Shown here: in pieces, positions 35,972-44,908 of the stretch
Layout: every line of letters begins with the position of its first letter
Position numbering within the stretch: the stretch's first letter is position 1
Source of the DNA: Hymenobacter profundi
GTDB lineage: Bacteria; Bacteroidota; Bacteroidia; Cytophagales; Hymenobacteraceae
Reading direction: 5' to 3'
NCBI RefSeq assembly: GCF_019334315.1
Contig: NZ_JAHWGL010000002.1
Coordinates: forward strand, 56,556-120,555
DNA length: 64,000 nt
The notes under the pieces: generated by a model
Told to the model about the DNA's origin: nothing
The model's database searches: none
What the model saw: the letters and a program-made list of their open reading frames with translations, nothing else
Program-made: the position numbers and the translations under genes

Positions 35972-36289
35972 ATGAACAAGAAGCATTTTTTCACTTCCCT
36001 GATCCTTTTGGCGCTCCTGCTTACCTCCCCACTGCTCTACGCCCAGACCGGTGGCGGTAACGGCACGGCCGGCATTCAGGACGCGACCACGCAGGTGACC
36101 AGCTACTTTGACCCGCTCACCAAGCTTATGTATGCCATCGGCGCGGTGCTCGGGCTGGTCGGAGCCATCAAGGTCTACGGCAAGTGGAACTCCGGCGACC
36201 AGGACACCCAGAAAACGGCGGTGTCCTGGTTCGGCTCCATGATTTTCCTGGTCATCGTGGCCACGGTAGTCCGCTCGTTTTTCCTGTAA
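35972..36289 (+). CDS. traE: TraE (DUF4134), small membrane pilus/channel subunit
   Basis: The 105-residue protein has a signal peptide (KKHFFTSLILLALLLTSPLLYAQ) and then two TM helices (LMYAIGAVLGLVGAIKVYG and WFGSMIFLVIVATVVRSFF). The layout resembles VirB2-like prepilin proteins, and DUF4134/TraE is the Bacteroidetes equivalent. An ATG at 35915 is in frame but would put non-signal sequence in front. Followed after 10 bp by TraF. Confidence 0.85.
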   Translation: MNKKHFFTSLILLALLLTSPLLYAQTGGGNGTAGIQDATTQVTSYFDPLTKLMYAIGAVLGLVGAIKVYGKWNSGDQDTQKTAVSWFGSMIFLVIVATVVRSFFL

Positions 36290-36299
36290 GCCGCCGGCC

Positions 36300-36632
36300 A
36301 TGCCCGTCTACGACCTGAACCGGGGCATCAACAAGCCCGTGGAATTCAAGGGGCTGGTGGGCAGCAACATCTACTTCCTGGTGGCGGGCATCGCCCTCGT
36401 GTTTGCCCTGTTCGTGACCTGCTACCTGACGGGTGTACCGCTGCTGCTGACCACGCTGCTCACCTTCTCCGCCGGGGGCGGCATGTGGGCCGGGGTATTT
36501 GCCCTGAACCGCCGCTACGGCGAGCACGGGCTGATGAAGGCCGCGGCCCGGCGTTCCTCACCCAAGTACATCACCAACCGGCACAGCCGGCTCTTTCAAC
36601 GCCTTAACGAGAACCCAACCGGCCGCGCCTAA
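36300..36632 (+). CDS. traF: TraF (DUF4133), VirB3-like membrane protein
   Basis: The 110-residue protein starts with the conserved VYDLNRGINKPVEFKGLVG and has two TM helices (NIYFLVAGIALVFALFVTCYL and LLLTTLLTFSAGGGMWAGVF). Its place between TraE and the TraG ATPase is that of VirB3. Family match and order are both strong. Confidence 0.9.
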   Translation: MPVYDLNRGINKPVEFKGLVGSNIYFLVAGIALVFALFVTCYLTGVPLLLTTLLTFSAGGGMWAGVFALNRRYGEHGLMKAAARRSSPKYITNRHSRLFQRLNENPTGRA

Positions 36633-36658
36633 CGGCCGGCCCGGGTGCTTTCCCACCC

Positions 36659-39154
36659 ATGAGCAACAAGGTTCTGCCCTCCGCTTCCCTGGAATCCAAG
36701 CAGCCCATCTACAAGGTGGAAAAGGATTGCCTGGTATCGAAGAATGCCGACGTGACGGTGGCCTTCCGCCTGGAGCTGCCCGAAGTCTTCACCCTCTCGC
36801 GGGAAGACTACGCCCAGCTGCAGTCGGCCTTTGTGAAGGCCGTGCGCCTGCTGCCCGACCACTGCGTCGTGCACAAGCAGGACTGGTACGTGGAGGATAG
36901 GTACGCCCCCGGCTTCGAGGCCGAGCGCACGCTGCTCTCCTCGTCCTATGAGCGGCACTTTAATGAGCGGCCCTTCCTCAACCACTTCTGCTACTTGTTT
37001 ATCACCAAGTGCTCTTCCGAGCGCCCGGACTGGGGCAGCTCGGCGGGGCTGCTGGCCCGGCGCAACATCGTGCCCCGGGAGATGCTCGACGCCAAGGTGC
37101 TGGAAAGCTTCTTCGACAACGTGGGTCAGTTCGTGCGCACGCTGGAAGGGGTGGGGCCCACCAACGCCCCCTACATCAAATCGCACCGGCTCACGTCCGA
37201 CGAGCTGGCCGGTACCGAGCAGGCGGCCGGGCTCTTGGAAAAGTACTTGGCCCTGGACCTGTCCGACCAAGCCCGGCAGGTGGATCTGGACCTTACCAAC
37301 GGGCTGAAGGTAGGGGCGGAGTACTGCCAGATGTTCTCGGTGGCCAACCTCGACGATTTGCCCACCTCGGTGGAAACGGACATTCGCTACGAGCAATACA
37401 GCACCGAGCACTCTGACTTTCCCATCTCCTTTGCTGCGCCCCTGGGGCTGCTGCTGGGCTGCAATCACATCCTGAACCAGTACGTGTTCCTGGACAACAC
37501 CCAGAAGACGGTCAAAACCTTCGAGCAGAAGAAGGACCGGCTCAACTCGCTCTCGCTCTACTCCCGGCAGAACGCCATCAATCACGAGTACTACAATGCC
37601 TTCCTCAACGAGCTGCTGGCCTGCAAGCGCCGCCCGGTGCGGGTGCACTGCAACGTGCTCACCTGGTCAGCCAACGAGGACGCGCTAACCGAAACCCGCA
37701 AGCTGGTGAACGCCGCGTTCAACGCCATGAACTGCAAGCCCCGGCAGAACACGGTGGACATCGCCGCGCTTTACTGGGGCGGTATTCCGGGCAATGCCGG
37801 CGACTTCCCCGCGGAAGAAACCTTCTACACCTTCATCGAGCAGGCCGTCTGCTTCTGGGCCAGCGAAACCAACTACCGCTCCACCGGGGCCACCAAGGGC
37901 GTGAAGCTCTCCGACCGGCTCACCGGCAAGCCCGTGCTGGTGGACCTCTCGGATGAGCCCATGAAGCGGCAAATCATCTTCAACCGCAACAAGTTCGTGC
38001 TCGGCCCCTCGGGCTCGGGCAAGTCCTTCTTCACTAATCACATGGTGCGCCAGTACTACGAGCAGGGCGCCCACGTGCTGCTGGTCGACACCGGCAACTC
38101 CTACAAGGGCCTCTGCGAACTGGTGGGCGGGGTGTACTTCACCTACGAGGAGGACGACCCCATTGCCTTCAACCCCTTCCTGATATCCGGCAAGCTGGAC
38201 GTCGAGAAAAAGGAATCCATCAAAACGCTGCTGCAGGCGCTCTGGAAAAAGGACGACGAAAGCGTGAGCCAGTCGGAGTACGTGTCCTTGTCCACGGCCG
38301 TGAGCCTGTACTATGTAATGCTCGAAGCCAACGCGCATATCAAGCCCAGTTTCAACACGTTCTACGAGTTTGTTAAAGGCACCTACCGCCGGGTGCTGGA
38401 AGAGGAAAAGGTCCGCGAAAAGGACTTCGACCTCGACAACTTCCTCTACGTGCTCGGACCCTACTACCGGGGCGGGGAGTACGACTACCTGCTCAATTCC
38501 GAGCAAGAGCTGGATTTGGTGCAAGCCCCCTTCATCGTCTTTGAGCTCGACAACATCAAGGACCATCCTATTCTGTTTCCAGTGGTCACGCTCATCATCA
38601 TGGAAACCTTCATCTCCAAGATGCGCAAGCTCAAGGGAGTGCGCAAGATGATTCTGATTGAGGAGGCCTGGAAGGCGCTCACGACGCCGGGCATGGCGGC
38701 CTACATCAAGTACCTCTTTAAGACGGTGCGCAAGTTCTTCGGCGAGGCCATCGTGGTGACCCAGGAGATTGACGACATCATCGGCAACGAGATTGTCAAG
38801 GACGCCATCATCAACAACTCGGACTGCAAAATTCTGCTCGACCAGCGCAAGTTCATCAACCGCTTTGATGAGATACAGGCGCTGCTCTCGCTCACGCCTA
38901 AGGAAAAGGACCTGGTGCTGAGCATCAACCGCGATAACAAAGCCGCCCGGGGCCGCTACACCGAGGTATTCATCAGCCTGGGCGGAGTCGTGTCCAAAGT
39001 GTACGCCATCGAGGTGTCGAAGGAAGAATACGTGACCTACACCACCGAGGAAACCGAGAAAGTGCGGCTGTTCGAGAAGTTCCGGCAGACCGGCGACATG
39101 CCCACGGCCATCAAGCTTTTCGCCGCCGAGCTGCGGGAAGGGGTGGGCGCCTGA
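36659..39154 (+). CDS. traG: TraG-type conjugation ATPase (VirB4-like)
   Basis: The 831-residue protein has an N-terminal CagE/TrbE-like region (about 1-400). Its C-terminal ATPase carries Walker A GPSGSGKS (about 448-455), LVDTGNSYKGLCELVGG, Walker B MILIEEAWKAL (about 660) and the VVTQEIDDI motif. It energises assembly of the mating channel. Full length for the family. Confidence 0.95.
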   Translation: MSNKVLPSASLESKQPIYKVEKDCLVSKNADVTVAFRLELPEVFTLSREDYAQLQSAFVKAVRLLPDHCVVHKQDWYVEDRYAPGFEAERTLLSSSYERHFNERPFLNHFCYLFITKCSSERPDWGSSAGLLARRNIVPREMLDAKVLESFFDNVGQFVRTLEGVGPTNAPYIKSHRLTSDELAGTEQAAGLLEKYLALDLSDQARQVDLDLTNGLKVGAEYCQMFSVANLDDLPTSVETDIRYEQYSTEHSDFPISFAAPLGLLLGCNHILNQYVFLDNTQKTVKTFEQKKDRLNSLSLYSRQNAINHEYYNAFLNELLACKRRPVRVHCNVLTWSANEDALTETRKLVNAAFNAMNCKPRQNTVDIAALYWGGIPGNAGDFPAEETFYTFIEQAVCFWASETNYRSTGATKGVKLSDRLTGKPVLVDLSDEPMKRQIIFNRNKFVLGPSGSGKSFFTNHMVRQYYEQGAHVLLVDTGNSYKGLCELVGGVYFTYEEDDPIAFNPFLISGKLDVEKKESIKTLLQALWKKDDESVSQSEYVSLSTAVSLYYVMLEANAHIKPSFNTFYEFVKGTYRRVLEEEKVREKDFDLDNFLYVLGPYYRGGEYDYLLNSEQELDLVQAPFIVFELDNIKDHPILFPVVTLIIMETFISKMRKLKGVRKMILIEEAWKALTTPGMAAYIKYLFKTVRKFFGEAIVVTQEIDDIIGNEIVKDAIINNSDCKILLDQRKFINRFDEIQALLSLTPKEKDLVLSINRDNKAARGRYTEVFISLGGVVSKVYAIEVSKEEYVTYTTEETEKVRLFEKFRQTGDMPTAIKLFAAELREGVGA

Positions 39155-39175
39155 TTTCAACAAAAGGGAAAAATC

Positions 39176-39823
39176 ATGAAAACGAAAGTCATCCTCCTCG
39201 GCCTGGCCATCCTCGCGCTTAGTGCTTCGAAGGCTTCGGCGCAGCTCGTGGTAACCGCTCCGGTGCTGGAAGTGCAGTCCGGCGTGCAGACCGGGCTGCA
39301 GAACACCATGAAGGGCCTTTCCAAGGCTGCCAACGTGCTGGTGAAAGCCGGCGTGAAGGAGCAGGAGCTGACCAAGGTGTTCTCGGAAAAGAACCTGCAG
39401 CTGGCCAAGACCTGGTACGACGGGCTGCTGCAGGTCAGCTCGGCCGTGCGCACCTACAGGCGGGTGCAGTCCGTGTTCGAGAAGCAGGGCCGCATCATCC
39501 AGACCTACTCCACGGCGATTGAGACCCTGCGGCAGTCACCCTACGTGCCGCCGGAACAGCTTTCCCGGATGACCAGCGTGTACACCAAAATGCTGACGGA
39601 AAGCGCCAATACGCTTTCCGACCTACAGACCATCGTCAGCCCGGCCATGCTCAAGATGACCGACGCCGAGCGCATGCGCTTCATCGACAAGCTGGACGTC
39701 AAGATATCCGACCAGTTAGGTCTCATCAACTACTATACCCAGCGCAACTTCGTGCAGATGCACCTAGCCGAGCAGAAGGCGCAGGACGCGCAAGCCCTCA
39801 ACGCCCTGATGGGAGCCCGCTAG
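39176..39823 (+). CDS. traI: TraI-like (DUF4141) secreted conjugation protein, copy 1
   Basis: The 215-residue protein has a cleavable signal peptide (ILALSASKASAQ) and a helical, coiled-coil-rich mature part (KTWYDGLLQVSSAVRTYRRVQSVFEKQ). It resembles the DUF4141/TraI family, probably VirB5-like in the periplasm. It starts 21 bp after TraG and is followed by a paralog with the same pattern. Confidence 0.75.
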   Translation: MKTKVILLGLAILALSASKASAQLVVTAPVLEVQSGVQTGLQNTMKGLSKAANVLVKAGVKEQELTKVFSEKNLQLAKTWYDGLLQVSSAVRTYRRVQSVFEKQGRIIQTYSTAIETLRQSPYVPPEQLSRMTSVYTKMLTESANTLSDLQTIVSPAMLKMTDAERMRFIDKLDVKISDQLGLINYYTQRNFVQMHLAEQKAQDAQALNALMGAR

Positions 39824-39853
39824 TCCTACCGCTCACTTTTCACGCTCTCTGCC

Positions 39854-40495
39854 ATGAAAGCTAGCACCAAGATACTCGCGCTGGGCCTGGCCCTTTTCGC
39901 AGCTCCGGCTTACGCCCAATCGGTTATCTCGGCCCCGATTGCGGAAAGTCAGTCCCGCAAGCAGGTCGTGCACCAGGGCGTTTCCACCACGCTGCTGGGG
40001 CAAGGCAAACTGCTCGCGGGCGACATGAAAGTGGTTAGCGGCAAGATCAAGGGCATCATCGACAAAACCCAGCAGCTACACGACCAGTGGTACAGCAGCC
40101 TGCTGCAAATTAGTGCTGGCGTGCGCAACTACCGCCGGGTGCGCGAAATCTACACGCACCAAAGCGAGATGATTAGCGAGTTCTCCAGTGCCATCCCGGA
40201 GCTGCGGACGAAACAGCTCTCGCCGGCTCAACTCAGCGAGGCCTCGACGGTGTACCAGGGCATTTTGCAGGAGAACATCGGCCTGATGAGCGAGTTGGCC
40301 GGAGTGCTTAGCGCTAACAAGTCAAAGATGACGGACCCGGAGAGGCTTGAATTCATCGACAACATCGCCGACCGCATCACCAAGCAGCACCACCTGATGA
40401 ACTACTTCAGCAACAAGTGCCGGGCCATCGCGCAGCAGCAGGCCCAGCAGGTGCAGGACCGCGAAGCCATGAACGCCTTGATGACTGCCCGCTAG
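39854..40495 (+). CDS. TraI-like (DUF4141) secreted conjugation protein, copy 2
   Basis: The 213-residue paralog of the preceding protein has a signal peptide (ALGLALFAAPAYAQ), QWYSSLLQISAGVRNYRRVREIYTHQ and the same C-terminal AL-MxAR ending. The pair is a tandem duplication that has diverged strongly. Two versions may form a mixed complex. Confidence 0.72.
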   Translation: MKASTKILALGLALFAAPAYAQSVISAPIAESQSRKQVVHQGVSTTLLGQGKLLAGDMKVVSGKIKGIIDKTQQLHDQWYSSLLQISAGVRNYRRVREIYTHQSEMISEFSSAIPELRTKQLSPAQLSEASTVYQGILQENIGLMSELAGVLSANKSKMTDPERLEFIDNIADRITKQHHLMNYFSNKCRAIAQQQAQQVQDREAMNALMTAR

Positions 40496-40533
40496 GGCGG
40501 TCGGCCTTTCCTTCCACCTCCACTTTCGACCTT

Positions 40534-40863
40534 ATGAAAAGCAAGCTAAATCAACTGCTCAGCGCAGTTGCCACTACCGCAATGTTCGCCTTAACCTCAT
40601 GTTCCTCTACCGGCGGAACAGACAAGTTTATGGGTGAATGGCAGTCATTGGAAAGCCCAACGCGCCCGCATATGACCATTCAGCAGCGCGGGGATAATCT
40701 GACGCTGCTTGAGGGCAAAAAAGAAGTTCCTGTTACCTACGATAAGGACAACCATAAGCTCACGGTAAATACCGGACTAGGGGCTATGGACATTATCTAT
40801 TTGGAAGAAAAAAACCATCTGCTGGTAACAGGAGCTGGTGAATATTCCAAAGTAGTAAAGTAG
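40534..40863 (+). CDS. Small lipoprotein in the tra operon
   Basis: The 109-residue protein has a lipobox (MFALTSC, Cys about 24) followed by a small beta-rich domain (FMGEWQSLESPTRPHMTIQQRGDNLTLLEGKKEVPVTYDKD... pattern of a short lipocalin-like or DUF3876-like fold). GC content is lower than in its neighbours. It may be an accessory or exclusion protein; the function is not known. Confidence 0.65.
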   Translation: MKSKLNQLLSAVATTAMFALTSCSSTGGTDKFMGEWQSLESPTRPHMTIQQRGDNLTLLEGKKEVPVTYDKDNHKLTVNTGLGAMDIIYLEEKNHLLVTGAGEYSKVVK

Positions 40864-40920
40864 ACAGTTTACCAGCCCTATTGGCCCCCTTCTCTCTCGA
40901 TTTGATTTCTTCCCTCCCTT

Positions 40921-42033
40921 ATGGACCCAACCGCTGTTGATTTGAACATGGCTGTGTATGAGCAAAAGCTTGAAGCCATTTACACAGAAATGCTCACGTT
41001 TACCGCTCTGTTTATTAACCTGGGCCGCGCCATCGGGGGCATCGGAGCTCTATTGTTCATCAGCAGCCGGGTATGGGGCAACATCGCTCGGGCTGAACCC
41101 ATTGACTTGTTTCCCCTGCTTAGGCCCTTCGCTATCGGCATGGCCATTCTGCTGTTCGTGCCGCTGTGCGGGGCGTTGCGGGGCATCACAATGGCCGTAG
41201 CCCACGGTACGGATTCAATACGGATGGGTCAGCTTGCGGAAGTAAACCGGCTCACGGCGACGCGGGACCAATTAGCGGCCGATGCCAAAGCCAAGTCGGA
41301 TATGAAAATCAACGAGGAATACGAGAAGGAGCTAGGCCAGCTCGGGGCGCTGGACGTGAGCCGCAAAGCCAGCCTAGCGTTCAATCAGGTGCAGTACTCC
41401 GTAGGCCAGAACTTCCGGGAGTGGACAAAATCTATTCTGGAGCTGGGCGCCCTGGCCGCGAAGCTGGCCATCAGCCTCATCTCCACTTTCCTGCTGGTAT
41501 TACTCAGCGTTGCCGGACCGCTGGCTTTCGGCATTGCCATCATCCCGGGCTTTGGAGGGGGACTGATGAAATGGTTTGGCTACTTTCTCACGATTTCGCT
41601 CTGGGTGCCGGTCGCCAACATCTACGCCGCGGTACTGGCCCACGTGCAGGTGACCATGCTCAATGAGAACATCCGGCAGCTGCAGGCCGGCGGCAGTGTG
41701 GAGTCGGCCGATATCGCCTACCTGTGCATGCTCGTGCTGGCCATTGCCGGCTACCTGTTCGTGCCCAAAGCGGCGGACATGCTCATTGACGGCTCCGACA
41801 TCGGGCGGGCGGCCACGCGGTTTATCACCACTTCAACCGCCACCACTGCCGGAGTAGCGGGAGCCATGGGTGGGGCCGGCCTGCGGACCGGGGCGGATGC
41901 CATGGGCAGCGCGGTAGGAGTGGGCCAGGGCTTGGCCGGCATGGCCGGCACGGGTAACATGACCCGGGGCGAGTCCCTGGGCCACCGGGCCGGCACGGCC
42001 GTGCGGGAGCGCATTAACCGCATGCGGGGATAA
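40921..42033 (+). CDS. traJ: TraJ, polytopic mating-channel protein (VirB6-like)
   Basis: The 370-residue protein has several TM helices (about 24-50, 66-90, 175-205, 215-240, 265-285) separated by a charged loop (about 100-150), and a Gly/Ala-rich tail. TraJ of Bacteroidetes elements has this layout and forms part of the inner-membrane channel. It lies between the TraI block and TraK, as expected. Confidence 0.88.
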   Translation: MDPTAVDLNMAVYEQKLEAIYTEMLTFTALFINLGRAIGGIGALLFISSRVWGNIARAEPIDLFPLLRPFAIGMAILLFVPLCGALRGITMAVAHGTDSIRMGQLAEVNRLTATRDQLAADAKAKSDMKINEEYEKELGQLGALDVSRKASLAFNQVQYSVGQNFREWTKSILELGALAAKLAISLISTFLLVLLSVAGPLAFGIAIIPGFGGGLMKWFGYFLTISLWVPVANIYAAVLAHVQVTMLNENIRQLQAGGSVESADIAYLCMLVLAIAGYLFVPKAADMLIDGSDIGRAATRFITTSTATTAGVAGAMGGAGLRTGADAMGSAVGVGQGLAGMAGTGNMTRGESLGHRAGTAVRERINRMRG

Positions 42034-42072
42034 GCGGCCCATTCTCATTTCCTCCCACCTATTCTGACGCGC

Positions 42073-42687
42073 ATGTTCGCATCCCTGAAAACCATTGATT
42101 CCGCCTTCCAGCAGGTTAAAACCCTGGCCCTGGTCTTCATTCTGGCCGTGCTGCTGCTGGCCGGTACCATCGCCTACTTCGCGTTTCAAACCACGAACGC
42201 CGCGGCGCAGCGCATCTACGTCCTGGAAGGCGGGCAGCTGCTCACCGCCGGCGCCCGGGATGCGCGGGCCAACCGGCCGGTGGAGGCTCGCAGCCACGTC
42301 ACGCGCTTTCACGAACTGTTTTTCACGCTCGACCCCGACCAGAAAGCCATTGACAGCAATGTCAATAAGGCCCTGTATCTGGCCGACAACTCGGCCAAGC
42401 GGCAGTATGAGAACTTCAAAGAGAAGGGCTTTTACAACGACCTGATTGCCGCTAACATCAGCCTGGAAATGAGCGTGGACAGTGTAGTCATCATCAACTC
42501 GCGCCCGCTGGCTGCGCGGTGCTACGGCCATCAACGGGTCATCCGGGCGACCTCGGTTACCACCCGCAACTTCCTTTCTGAGTGCTCGCTGCGGGACGTG
42601 ACGCGCTCAGAAAACAACCCGCACGGCTTCCTGATGGAAAACTGGCGAGTACTCAAGAATGAGGACCTCAGCACGCTCCCTCGCTAA
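42073..42687 (+). CDS. traK: TraK, VirB8-like channel protein
   Basis: The 204-residue protein has an N-terminal cytosolic stretch, one TM (LALVFILAVLLLAGTIAYFAF, about 18-38) and a periplasmic NTF2-like domain (RSHVTRFHELFFTLDPDQKAIDSNV). Only 12 bp separate it from TraM, so no TraL gene fits between them. Confidence 0.9.
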   Translation: MFASLKTIDSAFQQVKTLALVFILAVLLLAGTIAYFAFQTTNAAAQRIYVLEGGQLLTAGARDARANRPVEARSHVTRFHELFFTLDPDQKAIDSNVNKALYLADNSAKRQYENFKEKGFYNDLIAANISLEMSVDSVVIINSRPLAARCYGHQRVIRATSVTTRNFLSECSLRDVTRSENNPHGFLMENWRVLKNEDLSTLPR

Positions 42688-42699
42688 CCCTATCCTGTT

Positions 42700-43902
42700 A
42701 TGGCAACCGCAAACAGCACCCTGCGAGACGCGCAATTTTATCGGACCCGCAAGATGGCCACCTTCCTGCCAGTGGTGGGCGTGCCCTTTCTGGCCGTGAT
42801 GTTTTACCTGGGCGGGGGCGGCACCGGCACGCCGGCGCAAGCGCAAAACACCGCGTCGGGCTTTAACACCAATCTGCCCAAGGCCGAGCAGGCTTCCATT
42901 ACGTCAAGCAAGCTGGAAGCCTACGCGAGTCCGGTAGATACCCTACGCAACCGGGGCCTGGTAGACGCCCGCGTCGATACTGCCACCGGCAACGGGCTTT
43001 CGTATGCCGTGGGCGCCGACGGCAGGCCTGGCCCCAACGGCTCGGTGGACCGGTCAGTGGCTGAGGCGCAGCAGCAGTTGATTGCCGCGCAACAGGCGCA
43101 GCTCAATGGAGGAGCTACTAATACGACGGCGCAGTCAGCTACCCAACCCGGGGCCCTCACCCCGGAGGAGCAAATGCAGCTCATGCGCTCGGAGCATGAG
43201 CGGGAGCTTTCGGAGGCCCGGGCTCAGGCGCAGATGGCCGCGCTCCTGGCGCAGTCCAACAGTGCTAGTGGGGCGGCCCCACGGGCGGTGGCAGCTGCAC
43301 CTAAGAAGAAGAAAAAGCCTTCGACCAGGCTCCGGGCAATTGATGACGATGCCGTCGTATCGCGCCTGGGCTCAAATGGTCCGGGACGTCGGCGGACGGC
43401 TTCGTTTCAAGGATTTGACGCAGAAACCGGGACGGGTGGAGACGCCAATACACTGCCCGCGGTTATCCACGAATCCCAGGAAGTAGTTAGCGGCTCGCTG
43501 GTGAAAATGCGGCTCACGGAGTCGGCTCTCATCAACGGTCACCAGCTGCCGGCCAACACCTTCATCTACGGCAAGTGCAGCCTGGCCGGGGAGCGCCTGA
43601 GCATTGCCATCGAAACACTCAAATCCGGCAACAGCGTCTTTCCGGCCGCCCTGGAAGTGTACGACGTGGATGGGCTGGAAGGCCTGCACATTCCGGGCGC
43701 CATCACCCGCGACGCCGCCAAGCAGGCGGGCGCGGAAGGCTTGGGCGCGGCGGACATGATGACCATGAGCGCGGACCCGGCCATGGCCGCCGCGGGCGTG
43801 GCCGTAAGCGCGGTCAAAGGCATCGGCCAGAAGAAAATCCGCCTGGTCAAGGTCCGCCTCAAGGCCGGGTACAATGTGATGCTCAAAGTAGACAAGGAAT
43901 AA
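42700..43902 (+). CDS. traM: TraM, VirB10-like scaffold
   Basis: The 400-residue protein has a TM near residues 20-40 (FLPVVGVPFLAVMFYLGGGG) and a long Gln/Ala-rich helical linker (100-215). Its C-terminal TraM domain (about 245-400) contains KMRLTESALINGHQLPANTFIYGKC-type strands. It spans from inner membrane to the outer-membrane ring. Family and position agree. Confidence 0.9.
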   Translation: MATANSTLRDAQFYRTRKMATFLPVVGVPFLAVMFYLGGGGTGTPAQAQNTASGFNTNLPKAEQASITSSKLEAYASPVDTLRNRGLVDARVDTATGNGLSYAVGADGRPGPNGSVDRSVAEAQQQLIAAQQAQLNGGATNTTAQSATQPGALTPEEQMQLMRSEHERELSEARAQAQMAALLAQSNSASGAAPRAVAAAPKKKKKPSTRLRAIDDDAVVSRLGSNGPGRRRTASFQGFDAETGTGGDANTLPAVIHESQEVVSGSLVKMRLTESALINGHQLPANTFIYGKCSLAGERLSIAIETLKSGNSVFPAALEVYDVDGLEGLHIPGAITRDAAKQAGAEGLGAADMMTMSADPAMAAAGVAVSAVKGIGQKKIRLVKVRLKAGYNVMLKVDKE

Positions 43903-43916
43903 CCCCACCCACATTC

Positions 43917-44780
43917 ATGAAAATCTCCCTTCTTGCTACCGGTGCCTTGGTATTGGCTCTAGGTGGCGCTACCACACAAGCCCAAACCTCGGCGGCTCGT
44001 ATGCTGCAGTACTCGGAAGCCAACAAGCTCCCCACATACCCGCTCTACATCAGCGACCAGAAAACGACGCACCTGGTTTTCCCTTTCCCGGTCACCTACG
44101 TCGACCTGGGCAGCTCGGGGCTGATTGCTGCCAAAGCCACAGGGGCGGAGAACATCGTGCGCGTGAAAGCAGCTTCGGCAGGTTTTCCGGAATCCAACAT
44201 GACTGTGCTTACTTCGGATGGCAAGCTGTATTCCTTCGTGGTAAACTACCAACACGACCCGAAGGTGCTCAGCCTCGACTTGGGCGCGGCTGGGTCAACC
44301 TCATCGCCTCAGGGAGCAGCCATCCTGTCGAACTCGCCAATACCGCAGGGCAATCTGGATGCCTATTCCCGGCAGGCCCTGGCGGCTGGTGGTACTTCAA
44401 CCAGTGAGAGTGCCAACCAGCTAAGCGTACGCGCCGGAAATGTGGGCTACAAGCAGGAAACGCTGTTTTTCCCGCTGCGCATCGCCAACAAGTCGAACGT
44501 AACCTATGACGTGGACTTCGTAAAATTCTACATTCAGGACAAGCAGGTAGCTAAGCGTACGGCCGAACAAGCCCTGGAAATCACGCCTATCTATGTCTTC
44601 AATGGTAGCCTGAAGAAAATTGAGGTCAAGGGCCAGCTCGAACAGGTCTACATCTTCAAGAAGTTTACCATCCCCGAGCAAAAGCAACTCATCATCGAAG
44701 TCTACGAGAAAGGCGGCGGGCGCAACGTCAAGCTTAAGCTCTCAAATGCTGACCTGCTTAAGGCTCGGACCTTCAAATAA
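43917..44780 (+). CDS. traN: TraN (DUF4138), VirB9-like outer ring protein
   Basis: The 287-residue protein has a signal peptide (LLATGALVLALGGATTQAQ) and a conserved core: THLVFPFPVTYVDLGSSGLIA, then IVRVKAA and LYSFVVNYQ. The ATG at 43917 starts the signal peptide, and codons upstream in the same frame overlap TraM. It is the last gene of the transfer operon here; TraO, TraP and TraQ are not found after it. Confidence 0.9.
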   Translation: MKISLLATGALVLALGGATTQAQTSAARMLQYSEANKLPTYPLYISDQKTTHLVFPFPVTYVDLGSSGLIAAKATGAENIVRVKAASAGFPESNMTVLTSDGKLYSFVVNYQHDPKVLSLDLGAAGSTSSPQGAAILSNSPIPQGNLDAYSRQALAAGGTSTSESANQLSVRAGNVGYKQETLFFPLRIANKSNVTYDVDFVKFYIQDKQVAKRTAEQALEITPIYVFNGSLKKIEVKGQLEQVYIFKKFTIPEQKQLIIEVYEKGGGRNVKLKLSNADLLKARTFK

Positions 44781-44908
44781 GACGCTGCGCAGTCCTTACA
44801 CTCCTCACGAGCGCAACCATCCTTTACTCAAGCACACTTATAGCAGAAATGTAAGACTAGCTGTCTGTACATCGCGGATTTGCAGCTACCTCACACTCTA
44901 TTTAAGTT

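Noticed and set aside
37685..39163. 492-codon minus-strand frame opposite the TraG ATPase
   Set aside because: The plus strand encodes a full VirB4-type ATPase with Walker motifs; the reverse frame is a codon-bias shadow.
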